A program made the translations under genes and the position numbers. The notes beneath the pieces are model-generated. The model searched no databases. It was not told the origin of the DNA and saw only the letters and a program-made list of their open reading frames with translations. Shown here one piece after another: positions 13,854 to 15,580 of a DNA stretch of 15,580 nucleotides (position 1 is the first letter of the stretch; each line of letters begins with the position of its first letter). Source of the stretch: JAJDIA01 sp031555145 (lineage in GTDB: Bacteria; Bacteroidota; Bacteroidia; Bacteroidales; Tannerellaceae); assembly GCA_031555145.1 (NCBI GenBank), contig JAVBUR010000075.1:1-15580 (forward strand), written 5' to 3'.

Positions 13854-14009
13854 TTACTCACGGTCTGGTCTGCGTCGCGTTTCTTTTTTGTATGTCCATT
13901 CGATCTCGTCTTCATAGGTCTTACCACCTTTGACGACGACGGTCTTTATGGTATTCTTACCCATCGACAGGGTGACCTGATCGAGTATATAATGCACGGG
14001 CGGATAGCC
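13854..14009 (-). pseudogene. Short coding remnant, unknown family
   Basis: A minus-strand open stretch of 51 codons ends in TAA at 13854-13856 and begins just after an in-frame TAA at 14010-14012. Its residues (GYPPVHYILDQVTLSMGKNT, IKTVVVKGGKTYEDEIEW, then TYKKETRRRP) have normal, non-shadow composition. GTG 13997 or ATG 13964 could start a 47- or 36-residue peptide. It lies about 60 bp downstream of the peroxidase gene on the same strand. It could be the C-terminal remnant of a lost gene or a small real protein; not recognised. Confidence 0.3.
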
Positions 14010-14068
14010 TTAGCGGATACCCGCTACACGTCTCCGTCCGTAGCGACCAGCTATTGCTACTTTATACG

Positions 14069-15301
14069 CTACCAACCATATGATCCGAAGCCCCCATCCG
14101 TCAGCGTCTTCATAAAGGCGACCAGGGCGGCTTCTTCTTCGGGGGTGAGGAGGAGGTTACCCAGTTCTTCGGTGTTGACGGTGGCGGGGTATTCGGCTGG
14201 GGGATATTCGGTGCCGGCATCGCGGACGTTGTAGAAGTGGACGATATCTTCGAGGGTCAGGAAGTAGCCGTTATGCCCATAGGGAGCCGTCAGTTCGATG
14301 TTCCGCAGGGTAGGTACGCGGAACTTGCCATACTCGGATTCCAGGCCTACGATCATGCCCAAGCCATAGTCCAACGTATCCCGTCCGGCGGGGTTGTAGG
14401 TGGCCGGGATCGTATAGAAGGGGTTCGACGGGTTCGGCGGGATGCCCAGGTTGTCGTACGTATGGTCGGTAAACAATACCCGGCCGGCCAACGGGTCGGG
14501 GTCGAGGATATGGCATTCGGCGCACAATCCCTTGTCCTTAAACAACTCCAGCCCCAGGGCTTCTTCGGCGGTCAGTTGGTACCAGCCGGCCTCCCAGGCA
14601 TCGTATTTCGAAGAGAACGGATTCACCTCCGCCGACCGTTCATAAGCGCCAATGGCATCGGCCACGGCGTTGAACACGAGGTCGGTGTTCGCCAGTTCGC
14701 CATATACTTCGCGGAAGAGGTGGAAATAGGGCGCCTTCATCACCTTTCCGACCACCATCTCCGCATTCCGGTTACCCATCTCCAACGGATTGAGGAAAGG
14801 CTGTTTTGCCTGCTCTTCGAGGGAGTTGGTACGTCCGTCCCAGAAGAAACCGCCTATGTAGGTAGCCTCTTCTTCATCGTAATGCAGCGGAGGGATATAA
14901 GCGGCATAAGCGGCCGTCTGTGCGTTACGGTTACCAAACAATCCCGGCACCGCTCCTTCCGACACGGCACGTCCGTCTTTATCAGCCAAGCCTTTTTCGG
15001 GTGTATGGCAGGTGGCGCAGGATTGCCCGGCCGGCTCCGACAACGACTCGTCGAAGAAGAGCAACTTGCCCAACTCCTCCTTTTGGCTCAATGTTTGTGT
15101 TTGTTTATGGGAACAAGCCGTACCTACCACACAGGCCAGGAAGCCCATACCCAACAGCCCTGCGGCAACCGGCCGTAGCCTGGCAGAAGCCGGCCATAGC
15201 CTGGCAGCAAACAACTGCCGCTTTCCAACAGCAAACAACAGCCGTCCAGCCCCAAAGAGCTGCCGCCCATGCGCAATGATAGTAGAGGTAATCATATGCA
15301 T
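14069..15301 (-). CDS. Di-haem cytochrome c peroxidase (MauG/CCP family)
   Basis: 410 residues. Two haem-binding motifs, CATCH (about 96-100) and CAECH (about 261-265), are spaced as in bacterial di-haem peroxidases, with family features LGKLLFFDESLSEPAGQSCA, FFWDGRTNSLEEQAKQPFLN, and FRVPTLRNIELTAPYGHNGY followed by FLTLEDIVHFYN. The enzyme reduces H2O2 with electrons from a donor; it needs cytochrome c maturation and works in the periplasm. The segment VAAGLLGMGFLACVVGTAC (about 45-63) is a signal/lipobox-like stretch, preceded by an unusual basic extension built from 21-bp repeats (about residues 12-46). The promoter -7 box lies only 18 bp before ATG 15301, so the true start may be this ATG, 15295, or a later codon. 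Confidence 0.85.
   Translation of the reverse strand: MHMITSTIIAHGRQLFGAGRLLFAVGKRQLFAARLWPASARLRPVAAGLLGMGFLACVVGTACSHKQTQTLSQKEELGKLLFFDESLSEPAGQSCATCHTPEKGLADKDGRAVSEGAVPGLFGNRNAQTAAYAAYIPPLHYDEEEATYIGGFFWDGRTNSLEEQAKQPFLNPLEMGNRNAEMVVGKVMKAPYFHLFREVYGELANTDLVFNAVADAIGAYERSAEVNPFSSKYDAWEAGWYQLTAEEALGLELFKDKGLCAECHILDPDPLAGRVLFTDHTYDNLGIPPNPSNPFYTIPATYNPAGRDTLDYGLGMIVGLESEYGKFRVPTLRNIELTAPYGHNGYFLTLEDIVHFYNVRDAGTEYPPAEYPATVNTEELGNLLLTPEEEAALVAFMKTLTDGGFGSYGW
15166..15267 (-). repeat. Degenerate 21-bp tandem repeat in the peroxidase N-terminus
   Basis: Units begin near 15166, 15187, 15205, 15226 and 15247. The first two are nearly identical (shared GCCTGGCAG and CCGGCC). The last three share CAGCAAACAAC and GCCG. 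In the protein they give heptad-like copies such as GRQLFGA, GRLLFAV, KRQLFAA, RLWPASA, RLRPVAA. Confidence 0.6.
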
Positions 15302-15318
15302 CTGAATTGGTTACCTCA

Positions 15319-15326
15319 CAAAGATA
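15319..15326 (-). promoter_or_regulatory. -7 box of the peroxidase gene
   Basis: TATCTTTG on the minus strand. The predicted start near 15312 leaves about 10 nt to ATG 15301, a short leader. No clear -33 box. Confidence 0.45.
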
Positions 15327-15444
15327 AGAAAACTCTGCAGAAAATACATAGTATATACGCCTTTATTCTATCCTCCGGATATTCAGGTTTGTCCGGATTT
15401 TATTCGGCACCTTCATATCTGACCGAATCTGAAAGTGGCGAATC

Positions 15445-15554
15445 GAGGCGCAGGCCTCACCCCGGCGAGACGCACGAGCCAATACCGCGAGGCGCAGGCC
15501 TCAGCCGGCTGACATGCAGGCCTCGCGAAGGTGAGGCGCAGGTCTGGATTTGAC
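15445..15554. repeat. 22-bp minisatellite with GAGGC/GCCTC hairpins
   Basis: Units start at 15445, 15467, 15489, 15511 and 15533. GAGGCGCAGGCCTCA is perfect in the first and third; the others match partly. Each full unit holds a GAGGC-GCAG-GCCTC hairpin. No gene is seen between 15327 and the window end; a plus-strand open frame passes through but looks incidental. Confidence 0.7.
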
Positions 15555-15580
15555 GAGGTCTGCTTCTGATATCTCCCAAT

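Noticed and set aside
14011..14026. TAGCGG-ATAC-CCGCTA hairpin after the peroxidase gene as terminator
   Set aside because: The stem is short and no T run follows on the minus strand; not enough for a terminator call.
14237..15178. Plus-strand open frame of 313 codons
   Set aside because: Antisense to the di-haem peroxidase, whose two CxxCH motifs fix the real strand.
15456..15466. CTCACCCCG resembling the tRNA-Pro 3' end as a second attachment site
   Set aside because: Only 9 bases match and they are part of the 22-bp minisatellite.
15445..15554. Possible CRISPR array
   Set aside because: The repeats are directly adjacent with no spacers and are only 22 bp long; no cas genes nearby.

Overview
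The window reads as chromosomal DNA of a Bacteroidota gut-type bacterium. Many promoters fit the Bacteroidetes pattern TTTG-N19/20-TAnnTTTG, and gene content includes a TonB C-terminal-domain protein, a carboxypeptidase-regulatory-like protein, lipoproteins and a GH2 lipoprotein. Parabacteroides or a close relative is my guess from overall feel, not a proven assignment.

Positions 1 to about 6230 are an accessory island beside a tRNA-Pro(GGG) gene with its own promoter and terminator. It starts with a decayed integrase N-terminus fused tail-to-tail to a truncated helix-turn-helix gene, then an operator-like repeat cluster and a second small HTH gene. The centre is a recombinase-in-trio (RIT) type element, about 1967-5482: three overlapping tyrosine recombinase genes between imperfect 27-bp terminal inverted repeats. 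It is flanked on BOTH sides by outward-facing, 5'-truncated genes of the AlbA_2/RecG-like ATP-binding family. The two genes differ but are cut at the homologous base of the same conserved motif (x-x-x-H-R-[DE]-Y). Each also carries an 11-bp tandem array in the linker before its C-terminal winged-helix domain. The left RIT end contributes a promoter and an in-frame ATG to the left gene fragment. A short DUF6155-like remnant closes the island.

Positions 6233 to 15580 look like ordinary, more GC-rich chromosome: a SpoU/TrmH rRNA/tRNA methyltransferase, a carboxypeptidase-regulatory-like secreted protein (-), a hotdog thioesterase (+), a secreted TonB-CTD protein (+), a GH2 glycosidase lipoprotein (-), an outer-membrane beta-barrel candidate (+), a four-helix membrane protein (+), a small coding remnant (-) and a di-haem cytochrome c peroxidase (-). 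These genes are mostly single transcription units with their own promoters and show no common pathway. Two minisatellites lie at the right edge: 21 bp inside the peroxidase N-terminus and 22 bp upstream of it.

The most unusual material is the RIT element with its conserved-codon target and the in-gene 11-bp arrays on both sides.
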